64,000 nt of DNA from Tragulus kanchil (GCA_022376925.1 JAIOJX010000025.1:139025301-139089300), one strand, 5' to 3'; counted from the stretch's first letter, positions 22,940-34,170 are shown. Numbers and translations: made by a program. The notes: a model not told the origin generated them from the letters alone.

Positions 22940-24268
22940 CTTGAACTGATTCAATGGACTGTGAGCTCCTCTGTAGTGGGAATGTATCTCCTTCATCTCC
23001 CTGGTTTCCATGTCATCACGCACTCACTTCAATTCTCTTACTATCTCTTCTGTCACTTCTCAGTCTTATGCAGGTTTCTATTCTACTATGTATCTCCTAC
23101 ATCTTGCAGTTACTGGTCCTTCCTTGCCCTTTTTTCTTTTTGATGCTATTTATTCTCCCTGGGTGCATTTTCTTTCCTATGTCTTAACTACCGATCACAT
23201 GCAGATGGGTTTCAACTTTCATCTCCTATACTGACTTCTCCTAACCTCCAAGCCTATGGGCCCAACTGTCTAGTGAGTGTTTCCTGGAGTTCAGCATATC
23301 CAAACCTGAGATCCTCATCATCCTCTGAAACCCTGCTCTTCATCTCCCCCATCTCAGTGGATGCCACACATCTACTCAAACACTGAAACCAGAGAAGTGA
23401 GAACTGCCTCAAGACTCTCTTTCTCCCACAGACCTTGGATCAAACAATCAAGTCCTGATTATCTGTCCTTAAAATCATTCTCAGGTTTTCTTTTGCCTGT
23501 CTGTTCCTATTGCTGCTCTTTTTTTCAAGTTTTTATCATTTCTCTCCTGGATGAAACACTATTCCTCCTTTACTGGCCTCCCTGACTTCAGACCCAGCTT
23601 CTGACCTACCATGCACTACAATGCTTCCAAAGCAGCTCTAGATATAACTTCTCTGTTAACTTTCAGTGGATCCTTATCTAGAACAATATAACAGGGTCCT
23701 TATCAATCTAAATTACCTTGCCTTTATACCAACTTCACACTTTCATAAACCCTTCCTTGTTCCATTTGGTGCCCTAAGAATATCAAACTCTTCATTTTTT
23801 TTTAACATTTATTTTATTTATTTATTTTTTGGGGGGTGGGGTGAGGAGGGAGGGGGACGGGCGGGCCACTTCTATTGGTCTTTTATTTCTCTATTTTCAT
23901 CCGTCTTTGTTCTTTGGCTCCTGCAGGCCTCCCATCGCAGTGGCCTCTGTTGTCGCAGAGCACCGGCTCTGGGCGCATGCGCTCCAGAGCTCCGGCTTGG
24001 TAATTGGACACATCAGTCCAGCCGCACCGCGACACGTGGGATCTTCCCAGGCCAGGGATCGAACCGGTGCCCCTTGCACTGCAAGGTGGTGTCCTTACCT
24101 ACTGGACCACCAGGGAAGCCCTATCAAACTCTTTATAACTCCTTAAATATGCTAGACCTTCCTGCCTTTGCATATTCTTTTCTCTCTGCCCTATTCTGAT
24201 GTGTAGCTGGCAATGCCAACATGCCCTTTGAGTCCATTCCCTCCTCTGTGAAAGAGTTCCCTGATTCT
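22940..24268 (+). mobile_element. Possible L2 LINE remnants, split by a SINE
   Basis: Phrases such as 'ttgcctttataccaacttc', 'cttcctgcctttgcatattc' and 'ctctgtgaaagagttccctg' read like the sense strand of the L2 3' region (protein-factor-free 3' UTR text). The sequence is very diverged and edges cannot be set by eye. The SINE at 23793-24121 interrupts it. Confidence 0.35.
23793..24121 (-). mobile_element. CHR-2-like tRNA-Glu SINE, long-body subfamily (locus 2)
   Basis: This is the reverse orientation: T-rich start with 'tattttatttatttattttt', a G-rich patch (23830-23870), the conserved body, and the head complement 'ggaccaccagggaagccc'. The target-site duplication tatcaaactctt lies at 23781-23792 and 24122-24133. 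It carries a perfect GCGCATGCGC palindrome at 23973-23982. Confidence 0.88.
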
Positions 24269-26556
24269 CCAAGGCAGGTTTTATCCTTCATTCTACAATT
24301 AAGGGATGATAAGGTGGAGAAGAAGAGAATAACAGGTACCCGGAGACTGAGACAGGGACTCCATGAATAGAAAAAAAAAAAGACAAAATAAAGGATCCTG
24401 GGGTACAGATTTCTTTGGGGATTTGCCTCAAGACCTACTGGACCTGTGCATGAATGGGATTCAGTTCTGAATCTGGGAAGGCTGTGATGAGAGAATAGAG
24501 ATGTTTTCCCCTCCCACCCACTTCCTCACAGTAGTCATTGGCACTATGGTAATTATCCTGGCCTGCTTGGCAGCAGTTTTCTGTCTTACTATTTGGTGCT
24601 TTTCTAAGCAAGAAGAAAGCTGAATTGGACTACAGTAGAAGTAAACCCTGGGGCATGTGCCAACTCACCAAATTGCTTCCTGGACTTTTGATGCAGAGGA
24701 CTATGTAATTGTGAGATTGTCATACATATATGTTGCCTTGAAGAAATTAGACAGACACCCAATTGCCAACAGCAATGAGAAAAAAGTAACTTGTTGGAGC
24801 CAAGTGAATGGTGTGCAGACAAGAAACTTGGAGGCTGTGGTTTTCTGATGAGAAGATACTGCTGAATTAAATCTAATTACCACAGGAAGTAGCCCTCACT
24901 TTCCAAAGCAACGAGCCAGTGATGGCTCTAGTGAGGTTATGAAAAATAGGATCTGAAGGTGTGCCTCAGAATTTCCTAAAAATATTGACTGCCAAATTTG
25001 CCCATTGTTCTCCTATTTCATTGGGTCTTCTCAAATGTGGTGAAGATGATCTATTTCTCTCCAAGTTCACCTCAGCTGTCCTTCTGTCCTAGTTACTGAA
25101 CAAGTGATGTATCTCCTGATGTAGTTTAGAAACAAATGTACAGTCATTATTGTAACTTAGGTGCTTTTGGAAACTTACCACCTCTTTGCTCTTCACCCTT
25201 CTTGCCAATGGTGCTGCCAGTTTCTCAGGCTAACTAAGATCATGGCATCTGGCCCCACCACTTCATGAGGATCAGATGCGGGAAAAATGGAAACAGTGAC
25301 AGATTTTATTTTCTTGGGCTCCAAAATTACTGTGGACTGTGACTGCAATCATGAAATTAAGATATATTTGCTCCTTGGAAAAAGCAAAATAAAACCCCAA
25401 GAATCATGGTTTTCCCATCAAGCAGGGATGTGAGATGGCCCCTTCCAAGGCAGGTTTTATCCTTCATTCTACAATTAAGGGATGATAAGGTGGAGAAGAA
25501 GAGAATAACAGGTACCCGGAGACTGAGACAGGGACTCCATGAATAGAAAAAAAAAAAGACAAAATAAAGGATCCTGGGGTACAGATTTCTTTGGGGATTT
25601 GCCTCAAGACCTACTGGACCTGTGCATGAATGGGATTCAGTTCTGAATCTGGGAAGGCTGTGATGAGAGAATAGAGATGTTTTCCCCTCCCACCCACTTC
25701 CTCACAGTAGTCATTGGCACTATGGTAATTATCCTGGCCTGCTTGGCAGCAGTTTTCTGTCTTACTATTTGGTGCTTTTCTAAGCAAGAAGAAAGCTGAA
25801 TTGGACTACAGTAGAAGTAAACCCTGGGGCATGTGCCAACTCACCAAATTGCTTCCTGGACTTTTGATGCAGAGGACTATGTAATTGTGAGATTGTCATA
25901 CATATATGTTGCCTTGAAGAAATTAGACAGACACCCAATTGCCAACAGCAATGAGAAAAAAGTAACTTGTTGGAGCCAAGTGAATGGTGTGCAGACAAGA
26001 AACTTGGAGGCTGTGGTTTTCTGATGAGAAGATACTGCTGAATTAAATCTAATTACCACAGGAAGTAGCCCTCACTTTCCAAAGCAACGAGCCAGTGATG
26101 GCTCTAGTGAGGTTATGAAAAATAGGATCTGAAGGTGTGCCTCAGAATTTCCTAAAAATATTGACTGCCAAATTTGCCCATTGTTCTCCTATTTCATTGG
26201 GTCTTCTCAAATGTGGTGAAGATGATCTATTTCTCTCCAAGTTCACCTCAGCTGTCCTTCTGTCCTAGTTACTGAACAAGTGATGTATCTCCTGATGTAG
26301 TTTAGAAACAAATGTACAGTCATTATTGTAACTTAGGTGCTTTTGGAAACTTACCACCTCTTTGCTCTTCACCCTTCTTGCCAATGGTGCTGCCAGTTTC
26401 TCAGGCTAACTAAGATCATGGCATCTGGCCCCACCACTTCATGAGGATCAGATGCGGGAAAAATGGAAACAGTGACAGATTTTATTTTCTTGGGCTCCAA
26501 AATTACTGTGGACTGTGACTGCAATCATGAAATTAAGATATATTTGCTCCTTGGAA
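24269..26556. repeat. Tandem duplication, period 1176 bp, chimeric left end (D8)
   Basis: Copy 1 is 24269-25444 and copy 2 is 25445-26556. The last ~60 bp of copy 1 (25383-25444) do not match copy 2. Part of them instead resembles BovB text found 80 bp further on ('atggttttcccatcaagcag' against 26621-26647), so the BovB element is collapsed and joined early in copy 1. Confidence 0.95.
24471..24623 (+). other. Small open frame with a membrane-helix-like segment, unrecognised
   Basis: The frame contains an ATG at 24501 and gives a 40-residue product with the hydrophobic run VVIGTMVIILACLAAVFCL, then a Trp-Cys-Phe border and a short polar tail ending at TGA 24621-24623. A pyrimidine tract ending 'cttcctcacag' precedes the helix, resembling a splice acceptor at 24531. 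This could be a terminal exon or pseudogene of a single-pass protein, or chance. The duplicate is at 25647-25799. Confidence 0.2.
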
Positions 26557-27058
26557 GAAAAGGACTGCATATTAAAAAGTAAAGACATCGCTTTGCTGAC
26601 AAAGGCCCATATAGTCAAAGCTATGGTTTTCCCACTAGTCAAGCAGGGATGTGAGAGATGGACCTTAAAGAAGGCTGAGCACTGAATAATTGATGCTCTC
26701 AAGTCGTGGTGCTGAAGAAGACTCTTGAGAGTCTCCTGGACAGCAAGGAGATCAGATCAGTTAATCCTGAATGAAATCAACCGTGATATTCACTGAAAGA
26801 ACTGATGCTAAAGCTGAAGCTCCAATACTTTGGCTGCCTGATGTGGAGAGATGTCTCATTAGAAAAGACCCTCATGCTGGGAAAGATTGAAGGCAGGAGG
26901 GGAAGGGGTGAGGATGAGACAGTTGGAAGGCATCACCAATTCAGTGGACATGAGTCTGAGCAAATTCTGGGAGATAGTGAAGGACAGGGACTGGCGTGCT
27001 GCGACCCATGGAGTCTCAAAAGTCAGACACGACTTAGTGACTGAACAACAACAACAAA
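26410..27058 (+). mobile_element. BovB LINE (RTE clade), 3' end
   Basis: It runs from 'aagatcatggcatctggccc' through 'ctccaatactttggctgcct', 'gaccctcatgctgggaaaga' and 'cacgacttagtgactgaaca', ending in an (ACA)n tail, which is the BovB 3' terminus. It covers the C-terminal reverse transcriptase/3' UTR region, with stops and frameshifts. The presence of BovB strongly supports a ruminant source. A partial, rearranged duplicate is at 25234-25444. Confidence 0.92.
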
Positions 27059-27149
27059 GTAAGCTCTTGCCAAAAGTCAAAGAAATGCTTGTTGACTCTA
27101 CATTGGGAAAAGAATTCAATCACTAGTTCATCTCAATATAAGGTTTGTG

Positions 27150-27290
27150 TTGATTTACTCCCTAAGTTGTATCCCACTCTTGAGACCCCCAGGGGCTGTA
27201 GCCCACCAGGCTCCTCTGTCCATGGGGTTTCCCAGGCAAGAATGCTGGAGTGGGTTGCTATTTCCTTCTGTGCAGTACAGGGTTACCAGG
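27150..27290 (-). mobile_element. Bov-A2 SINE
   Basis: It reads 'gtatcccactcttgagaccc' to 'ctggagtgggttgctatttc', the reverse complement of the Bov-A core. It lies 90 bp downstream of the BovB tail. Confidence 0.85.
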
Positions 27291-27539
27291 ACCTTAGTGC
27301 TAGAGCTTGAAATGCAATGGGTAAGTAGGCCCCCAGGGATTCCTCTAGCAGCTTTCACAGGGGGAGAAACAATGGGGGTGAAATGTCCTTCTCTGTGCTC
27401 GGGACATAATTGCAGGTACAGAATAGGTGTGTAAGAATAAATCCAATTATGTCTAGACGGAAAAAAGTACTGAAAAGAAATCAAGAGAAATTTGCCTCAC
27501 TGAGATTGGTGTCTTAGAACCAGGATAATGAAAACATCC

Positions 27540-27780
27540 GCAGCTCCTCCCAAAGGTCACTGTATTAGCCAAAGTTCTCCAGAGACAGAACAAATATGAT
27601 AAATAGAAATAAAAAAGAAATAAAGACAGCGCTAGAGACAGAGGTCGAGGCAGATTTGTGAGGATTTCTCAGGAGGAATTGGCTCATGTGATTATGAAAG
27701 CTAAAAAGTCTGAGAAGATGTGCCGTCTGTAAGCTGGAGATCCAGGAAAGCTAGTGGCATAATTTAGCGCTGTTCCCAAA
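27540..27780. mobile_element. Ancient interspersed repeat, family not named
   Basis: The text 'actgtattagccaaagttct', 'ccagagacagaac' and 'gaattggctcatgtgattat' is a well-known dispersed mammalian repeat phrase, but I cannot assign the family with confidence. Confidence 0.35.
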
Positions 27781-27998
27781 GATACCAAAGTTACAATCCG
27801 TGATTGTACATTTGTTTCTAAGCTACACCAAGGTGTCCCTCACTTGTTCAAGAACTGGGACGGAAGCTCAGCTGAGGTAAACTTGAAGAGTTTTTTCATG
27901 CTATTTTATTTATTTATTTTAGCCTATCACTTTGAAGTGTTTCCTTCTTCACTTGGGTTTATGCGCTGAATACAAATGTTCATCAAAAATTTACCTTT

Positions 27999-28352
27999 AG
28001 GGCTTCCCTGGTAGCTCAGTGGTAAAGAGTTCACCTACCAAGGCAGGAGACATAGGTTCAATCCCTGATCTGGGAAAATTCCACATGCTACAGAGCAACT
28101 AAGCCTGTGAACCACAACTATTGAGTCTGTGCTCTAGAGCCTAGGAGCTGCAACTATTGAGCCCATGTGTCACAATTACTGAAACCCATGTGGTCTAGAG
28201 CCTGAGTTCCACAACAAGAGAAGTCACCACAACAAGAAGCCTGCTCACCTCAGCTAGAGAGTAGCCCCCACCGCCTGCAACTAGAGAAGAACCTGCAGCA
28301 GCAGTGAAAACCCAGAATGGCCAAAAATAAATAAATAAATAAAATTTTTTAG
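27999..28352 (+). mobile_element. Long CHR-type tRNA-Glu SINE, full length
   Basis: It carries the head 'gggcttccctggtagctcag', repeated 'caactattgagcc' modules, 'agagagtagcccccaccgcc', and the tail 'ccaaaaataaataaataaat'. The same family occurs in reverse at 5119-5475. Confidence 0.9.
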
Positions 28353-28359
28353 AAAGAGA

Positions 28360-28990
28360 GATGCTTACTTTTTTAAAAATTTGCCTTTAAGTTTGGATTT
28401 ACTTGATAAATATTCTCATTGAAGAATGACACTCGGGTATAGTTTCCAAGTGATGGGAAGTTACCCACCTTAAGGAAGATAGGGAGGAAATGAAATGTGA
28501 AGGGGACCCCTCCCCCACCTTCTGGCTACTTGTAGGGTGTAACCAGTTGCCCATCCCTATCCCTTCCCTGCTCTTCCCTTGCTTTTACAAGCATCCCATG
28601 TTCCCTTTAGGGTGAAAGCACATTTATAGGGACTGTCTCTCATGGTTACTTTGTATGACCTCAGCTCCTAAGGAAGTGGACGCAGATGGGATGGAGCTGA
28701 GCCAGCCTCCTCTCTCCAGTCTTCCTGTTTCCTTGCCTTTGTCCCTGCAACAGGGCCCACAGAGAGCAGGCAATGTCTGCTACAGGTGACAGAGGTAGCT
28801 GGATGTCTACCCACAGCCATTTCCCCTGCTTCCTCACTGGTAAATATTTGTTTGACTTCAAATGTCAGTATGTTCAGTAAGTATGGTCAGTTACTTTTCC
28901 CAGCCTCTGGACGGGAGTGGGTGGTTCTGGCTGATGAGATGGGAGCAGGACTTGTCGAGCAGGACATCTGCAAACTCCTCAAAGGGTAAA
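28360..28990. other. Unique sequence, nothing recognised
   Basis: Mixed composition with a pyrimidine-rich patch (28540-28610). No repeat hallmark or convincing exon. Confidence 0.35.
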
Positions 28991-28998
28991 ACAGAGAC

Positions 28999-29152
28999 CT
29001 CCCTGGTGGTCCACTAGCTAAGACTCCAGGCTTCCAATGCAGGGGGCCCAAGTTAACTAGATCCCACATGTGGCAACTAAAAAAGATCCTGCCTGCCAAA
29101 ACTAAGGCCCAGGTCAACCAAATGAATGGATGAATGAATGAATAAACAAGGG
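28999..29152 (+). mobile_element. CHR-type SINE, diverged
   Basis: The head 'gacctccctggtggtccact' is followed by 'gcagggggcccaagtt', with the B-box region partly deleted, and ends in a GAAT-type tail (29120-29145). Confidence 0.8.
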
Positions 29153-29445
29153 GGAAACCGTTCACTTGGCTCTTCTTGCTTATTTATGTATATTAAGCAC
29201 CAAAACACAACGACACTCCATCTAGTACAAGGACAACGGCACATCCGCTTGGAATGCCTGCAGGGGCCAGGCAGTTGGAATGAAGTGTCTGGTGTGAATG
29301 GAGAAAAGCAAATTTTACAAAAGAGAAGGGCCCTGCACCATCTGAGGTGGGTGCTTATTCACTTCAACGCTGCACCTGGTGTCAGGAAGAAAGGAGGTTG
29401 GGGGCGAAGGGTGGGGAGGGAAGAGGAGAAACATGCAGGAACTTT

Positions 29446-29877
29446 TGTGATACCTAAGTGACTCCATTTTGAAAAAGCCCTCCATTTTAGACACCCAGAA
29501 ATCCTCCGAAAAACCACCAGAGCCAAGACTGCCCCTCACCTGATATGAGGAACCAATCACAAGGAAGAAGGGAAGTACTTAGAATTCCAGAGCACTGACT
29601 TACACACTGCAACCAATCAAAATAAGACACATGAACCTAAGCCAACAGTTAGCCTATCACGTGCGCCCGCGACTGAAAATCCCCAACTACCCCCTCTCCT
29701 GCTGAAATTTGTAATAAAAGCTCACGCTAAACCTCGGTCGAGGGTTCCATCCCACAGCCGCTGCCTCGGTGTGAATAGGGGTCCCTGCTCGAGCTTGAAT
29801 AAACGGTTCCTCTGGCTTTTGCATCGGGCATGACTCCTGTCGTGCGTTCGAGTGGATTCTACGACTTGGGTACAACA
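29446..29877 (+). mobile_element. Solo LTR of an endogenous retrovirus, class I-like
   Basis: The element begins TGTGATACC and ends GGGTACAACA (432 bp) and is bounded by the 4-bp direct repeat CTTT (29442-29445, 29878-29881). A 4-bp target duplication fits gammaretrovirus-like (class I) elements. U3 has two CCAAT boxes (29553, 29613) and a TATA-like AATAAAAG at 29713. AATAAA at 29798 is the likely polyadenylation signal before the R/U5 boundary. There is no internal viral sequence on either side, so this is a solo LTR from LTR-LTR recombination. Confidence 0.82.
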
Positions 29878-29989
29878 CTTTCCCCTAAGAAACCCTGCAG
29901 GATGATGCATGGGTAAAATTCATTTGGCATCAACTTACCCAGGAACTCTAGACAGCTCTCCTAGGCTCACATCTTCCCGGTCTTGCCAG

Positions 29990-30659
29990 AGTCTGACCTC
30001 AGGTGCGGAGCTCAGCCAGTGTCTTGCGGATGACCCGGGCGAATTCTCTGCCTGCGGTACCTCTTCCAGCAGATGTGAACAAGAACCCCATGGCCCTCCT
30101 GCCGGAAGGACGTGAGTTGCTGGCCCGTGTGTCAAATCCAAACACTGGCTTCCCTTTCCAGATCCCCGCTCTGGGCTTGGGCCCCACCCAGCCTCAGGGC
30201 TCAAGTTAGTCTTAGCACACAGCTGTCCCTATTAAGATTCGGTAGGCCTGACTTCCTGTTTAGGTTCTGTTTTCCTTGGGGGCAGGCCTTTGGCTGCCTT
30301 CTTCCTCTAAGCAGAGGTGCATACAATTAAATGTTAAGTAATATACCCTGGGAAAAGCGAGATTTGGCCGAAGAGCCTTGAAATAGAGGCCTTTGGCTTT
30401 CACACCCCATGGAGACCCCTGTCCTTGACTCTTGGTGGCTCTGTGACCTGCTTTAACCCAAAAGGATGAGGCAGAAATGGTGTTGGGTAAGTTTGGGGCC
30501 TAGAACTTAAGAAGGGCTGTGCGCTTTTGCTCTCCGTGCTCTGGGGCAACCAGCTGCTGAGGAGGAAGGTGGATTCCCCAGAGATCATCAGGCTGGGAGG
30601 GAGTTCACAGCAGGCTTTAGAGTGGTTTGTCACCCAACACTAGTTAACCAAAACAAAGA
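29990..30659. other. Moderately GC-rich unique sequence
   Basis: It contains some CpG (30005-30060) and short open frames on both strands, each under 90 codons and not recognisable. It is repeated at 31094-31763 by D9. Confidence 0.3.
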
Positions 30660-30981
30660 AATCACAAGGAAGAAGGGAAGTACTTAGAATTCCAGAGCAC
30701 TGACTTACACACTGCAACCAATCAAAATAAGACACATGAACCTAAGCCAACAGTTAGCCTATCACGTGCGCCCGCGACTGAAAATCCCCAACTACCCCCT
30801 CTCCTGCTGAAATTTGTAATAAAAGCTCACGCTAAACCTCGGTCGAGGGTTCCATCCCACAGCCGCTGCCTCGGTGTGAATAGGGGTCCCTGCTCGAGCT
30901 TGAATAAACGGTTCCTCTGGCTTTTGCATCGGGCATGACTCCTGTCGTGCGTCGAGTGGATTCTACGACTTGGGTACAACA
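30660..30981 (+). mobile_element. 5'-truncated duplicate of the ERV LTR
   Basis: This repeats the LTR from its 110th base to its end and lacks a left target repeat. It begins at the D9 junction ('aaaacaaagaaatcacaagg'), so it is not a second integration. Confidence 0.9.
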
Positions 30982-31763
30982 CTTTCCCCTAAGAAACCCT
31001 GCAGGATGATGCATGGGTAAAATTCATTTGGCATCAACTTACCCAGGAACTCTAGACAGCTCTCCTAGGCTCACATCTTCCCGGTCTTGCCAGAGTCTGA
31101 CCTCAGGTGCGGAGCTCAGCCAGTGTCTTGCGGATGACCCGGGCGAATTCTCTGCCTGCGGTACCTCTTCCAGCAGATGTGAACAAGAACCCCATGGCCC
31201 TCCTGCCGGAAGGACGTGAGTTGCTGGCCCGTGTGTCAAATCCAAACACTGGCTTCCCTTTCCAGATCCCCGCTCTGGGCTTGGGCCCCACCCAGCCTCA
31301 GGGCTCAAGTTAGTCTTAGCACACAGCTGTCCCTATTAAGATTCGGTAGGCCTGACTTCCTGTTTAGGTTCTGTTTTCCTTGGGGGCAGGCCTTTGGCTG
31401 CCTTCTTCCTCTAAGCAGAGGTGCATACAATTAAATGTTAAGTAATATACCCTGGGAAAAGCGAGATTTGGCCGAAGAGCCTTGAAATAGAGGCCTTTGG
31501 CTTTCACACCCCATGGAGACCCCTGTCCTTGACTCTTGGTGGCTCTGTGACCTGCTTTAACCCAAAAGGATGAGGCAGAAATGGTGTTGGGTAAGTTTGG
31601 GGCCTAGAACTTAAGAAGGGCTGTGCGCTTTTGCTCTCCGTGCTCTGGGGCAACCAGCTGCTGAGGAGGAAGGTGGATTCCCCAGAGATCATCAGGCTGG
31701 GAGGGAGTTCACAGCAGGCTTTAGAGTGGTTTGTCACCCAACACTAGTTAACCAAAACAAAGA

Positions 31764-32545
31764 GCTAAGATAGCCATTGTATTTAGGGTTTAAACATAGA
31801 CTTTGGAAATCCTTCTATAGAAAATACAATAGAAAGATTTAAGGGAAAAATTAGTATTTCTTCACTCAAGGGAAAGAGCGTGGCCTTTTTGACAAATGGT
31901 CTTCCAAGCCAAGCCTGAGAGTTTTGTGGGAATACATATGAAGACTGACTTCATCTCCCTGCATGCCTCCTTCTCTCCTCCACCTCCCTAAGAATGCTGT
32001 GGCCTGTCCCCTGGATCTGCCTAACCTTGCTCCCATGCCTGCGGTTCACCTGTGCCGTCCACCACCTGAAGGGCTCCTTCTTTCAGCACTGTGTATCGAA
32101 GTCCCGCCAGTTTCTGTGAGCCGTGGTGAGTGGGGCCACTTTATAACCCTGTCCCAGTGAGGGCTCTTCCTTTCCTCTGAACTCCATTCCCATAGCGATT
32201 CTAAAATAGAAAATTGATGGTCTTATTAACCATTTTGTATCATCATGTCTCTTCTTATCTTGAACTGACATGTGACTATGTTTTGATTTAACTTTATATT
32301 GTTTTTTTCCCCTTGTTTCTTAAATCAGATTGTACCTTATCAAGGACAGGAAAATGTGTATCTCCCCTCAATAGAAAGTCAGTAAATATCTGTTGATTCT
32401 ACTAAACTTTCCAGCTATCCCTAATCCGAGGAACCCAGTAGTTGTATTTTCTTTTTCTTACTTTCTTTTTTTTTTTGATATGAAGCTTAAAATAGTGCTT
32501 TTGCAACATGTAGGTTTGAACTTGTTTTTTAAATTGAGATATAAT
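31764..32545. other. Unique sequence with possible L2 3' end
   Basis: Mostly unrecognised. Positions 32325-32400 ('ttatcaaggacaggaaaatg', 'tcagtaaatatctgttgatt') resemble an L2-type 3' terminus in sense orientation. Confidence 0.3.
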
Positions 32546-32629
32546 TGACATGTAACATTGTATTTTTTATTGAAGTATAGTTGATTTACAATGTTGTATT
32601 ACTTTCTAGTATACAGCAGTGATTCAGCT

Positions 32630-32715
32630 ATGTATATATGTATATATACAGTGTAAATATGTGAGTATATATACATGTGTATATACCTATATGTATGTGT
32701 ATATATATATGTATA
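32630..32715. repeat. (TA)/(TG)-rich microsatellite
   Basis: Alternating TATATG/TATATA blocks typical of the TA-rich hinge in this L1 3' UTR. It continues on the other side of the LTR at 33305-33375. Confidence 0.9.
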
Positions 32716-33269
32716 TGCATGAAATCGTTCACCTTGGATTGGGACTTAAACCCAAACTCAGTTTGGGCGTCGAGCCCACGTGGCTGGGGCTCTAACTCAA
32801 CCAAAACCCTGCTTGGGACTTGAACCCACGTGACTGAGATTCAAACCCAGCCAAAACCCACCATATCTGGTTTCAGGACCTAATGGAACTCAGGTTCTTC
32901 ATCTGTCTTCACAGAAAAGAATTCATTGAGAGACAAAGTGATAGGTAAGAAATGAATTTATTCAGATTCAGAGAGAAGCACACTCCACAGAGTGTGGGCC
33001 ATCACAGAAGGCAAATCCAGTAACCCCGAAAACATGGCATTCTTAGCTTTTATAGACTGGGTAATTTCATATGCTAATGAGTTGGAGGATTATTCCAACT
33101 CTTTTGGGGAAGGGGCAGAACTGTCATGGCACTCTGGGTGTGTCATTTAGCTTGCTGACTGAGGATCAAGGTCTAGTTGGTCATCTTGGACCAATTAGGT
33201 TTAGGTTGTGTCCTTGGGCTATGTCATTCTTTCAAAAATTTGTTCCCTGTCCCTTTCCCTACTGTTACA
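32716..33269 (-). mobile_element. Solo LTR of an endogenous retrovirus (class undetermined)
   Basis: On the minus strand it begins TGTAACAGTAGGG near 33269 and ends near 32716. A TATA box (TATAAAAG on the minus strand, 33047-33054) lies about 90 bp upstream of an AATAAA signal (32957-32962), a proper U3-R spacing. The target duplication cannot be read because both flanks are TA/CA microsatellite. No gag, pol or env is present. Confidence 0.7.
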
Positions 33270-33898
33270 TACACACATATAAATAAAACATTATGGAAAG
33301 ATATAAAAGAGTATATATACACGTGTGTATATGTATATATATATGTATACATACACATGCATATATATACACTTTGATATTTTTTTTCATAATGTTTTAC
33401 TACAGGATATTGAATATATTTCCTGCTATATAAGTAGGACCTTGTTGTTTATCTATTTTATGTATAGCATTGGGTTAGCCAAAACGTTCATTCAGGTTTT
33501 TCCTTAATATCTATGAACATTTTGGCCAAATCAATAGGTTGTATCTGATAATCCCAAACTCCTAATTTATCCCTCCTCCATCCTTTTTCCCAATTGGTAA
33601 CTGTAAGTTTGTTTTCTATGTCTGTGAGTCTGCTTCAGTTTCATAAATAAGTTCATTTTTATCATATTTTAGATTACACATAGAAGTGATATCGGATGGT
33701 ATTTGTCTTCTGCTGTCTAGCTTATTTCACTTAGTAATAGTAGACCCATCAATGTTGCTGTAAATGGCACTATTTCATTCTTTCTATGGCTGAATAGTAG
33801 TCCATTATAACATTATTACAATATTATTAATGTTATTAAAATATTAGTTTTATGTTTTCTTTTTAAAGTTTCCTATTCCTATTAAAATGGTTGTAATG

Positions 33899-34170
33899 GT
33901 GTTTCTCTGGTGGCTTAGTGATAAAGAATTCACCTGCCAATGCAGGAGACACAGATTTTATCCGTGATCTGGGATGGATCCCATATGCTAAGCCCATGTG
34001 CCACAACTGCTGAGTCAGCACTCTAGAGCCCTTGCGTCTCAAAAAGAGAAACCACTGCAGTGAGAAGCTGTGCCTTGCAATGAAGAGTAGCCCCTAGTCA
34101 CTGCAACTACAGAAAGTCACATAGCAACAAAGATCCAGCACAGCCAAAAATAAATACAAATTGTATTTTT
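33899..34170 (+). mobile_element. CHR-type tRNA-Glu SINE
   Basis: It runs 'tttctctggtggcttagtga' to 'agcacagccaaaaataaata'. Near-perfect flanking repeats 'aaatggttgtaatg' (33885) and 'aaatgattgtaatg' (34170) are the target-site duplication. Confidence 0.88.

Larger units (their letters stand above)
29555..31763. repeat. Tandem duplication, period ~1104 bp (D9)
   Basis: Copy 1 is 29555-30659 and copy 2 is 30660-31763. Copy 1 begins inside the LTR, which is complete on the left. In copy 2 the LTR lacks its first ~110 bp. The visible difference is 'gtgcgttcgag' (29841) versus 'gtgcgtcgag', near the start of copy 2. Confidence 0.95.
32550..33870 (-). mobile_element. L1 LINE 3' region (antisense), split by an LTR
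   Basis: The text 'tttattgaagtatagttgat' and 'gtatacagcagtgattcagc' (32565-32640), then 'aggatattgaatatatttcc', 'gcttatttcacttagtaata' and 'atggctgaatagtagtccat' (33405-33810), is the reverse complement of the mammalian/artiodactyl L1 3' end. TA-rich microsatellites at 32630-32712 and 33310-33375 border the LTR insertion. Confidence 0.75.

Noticed and set aside
23666..24199. 177-codon frame with an apparent conserved domain
   Set aside because: The conserved part is SINE sequence (locus 2), so the similarity to frames at 35854 and 39446 reflects the repeat family.
30660..30981. A second LTR that could pair with 29446-29877 to bound a provirus
   Set aside because: It lacks its first ~110 bp, has no target repeat, and begins exactly at the D9 junction. 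The sequence between is not retroviral.
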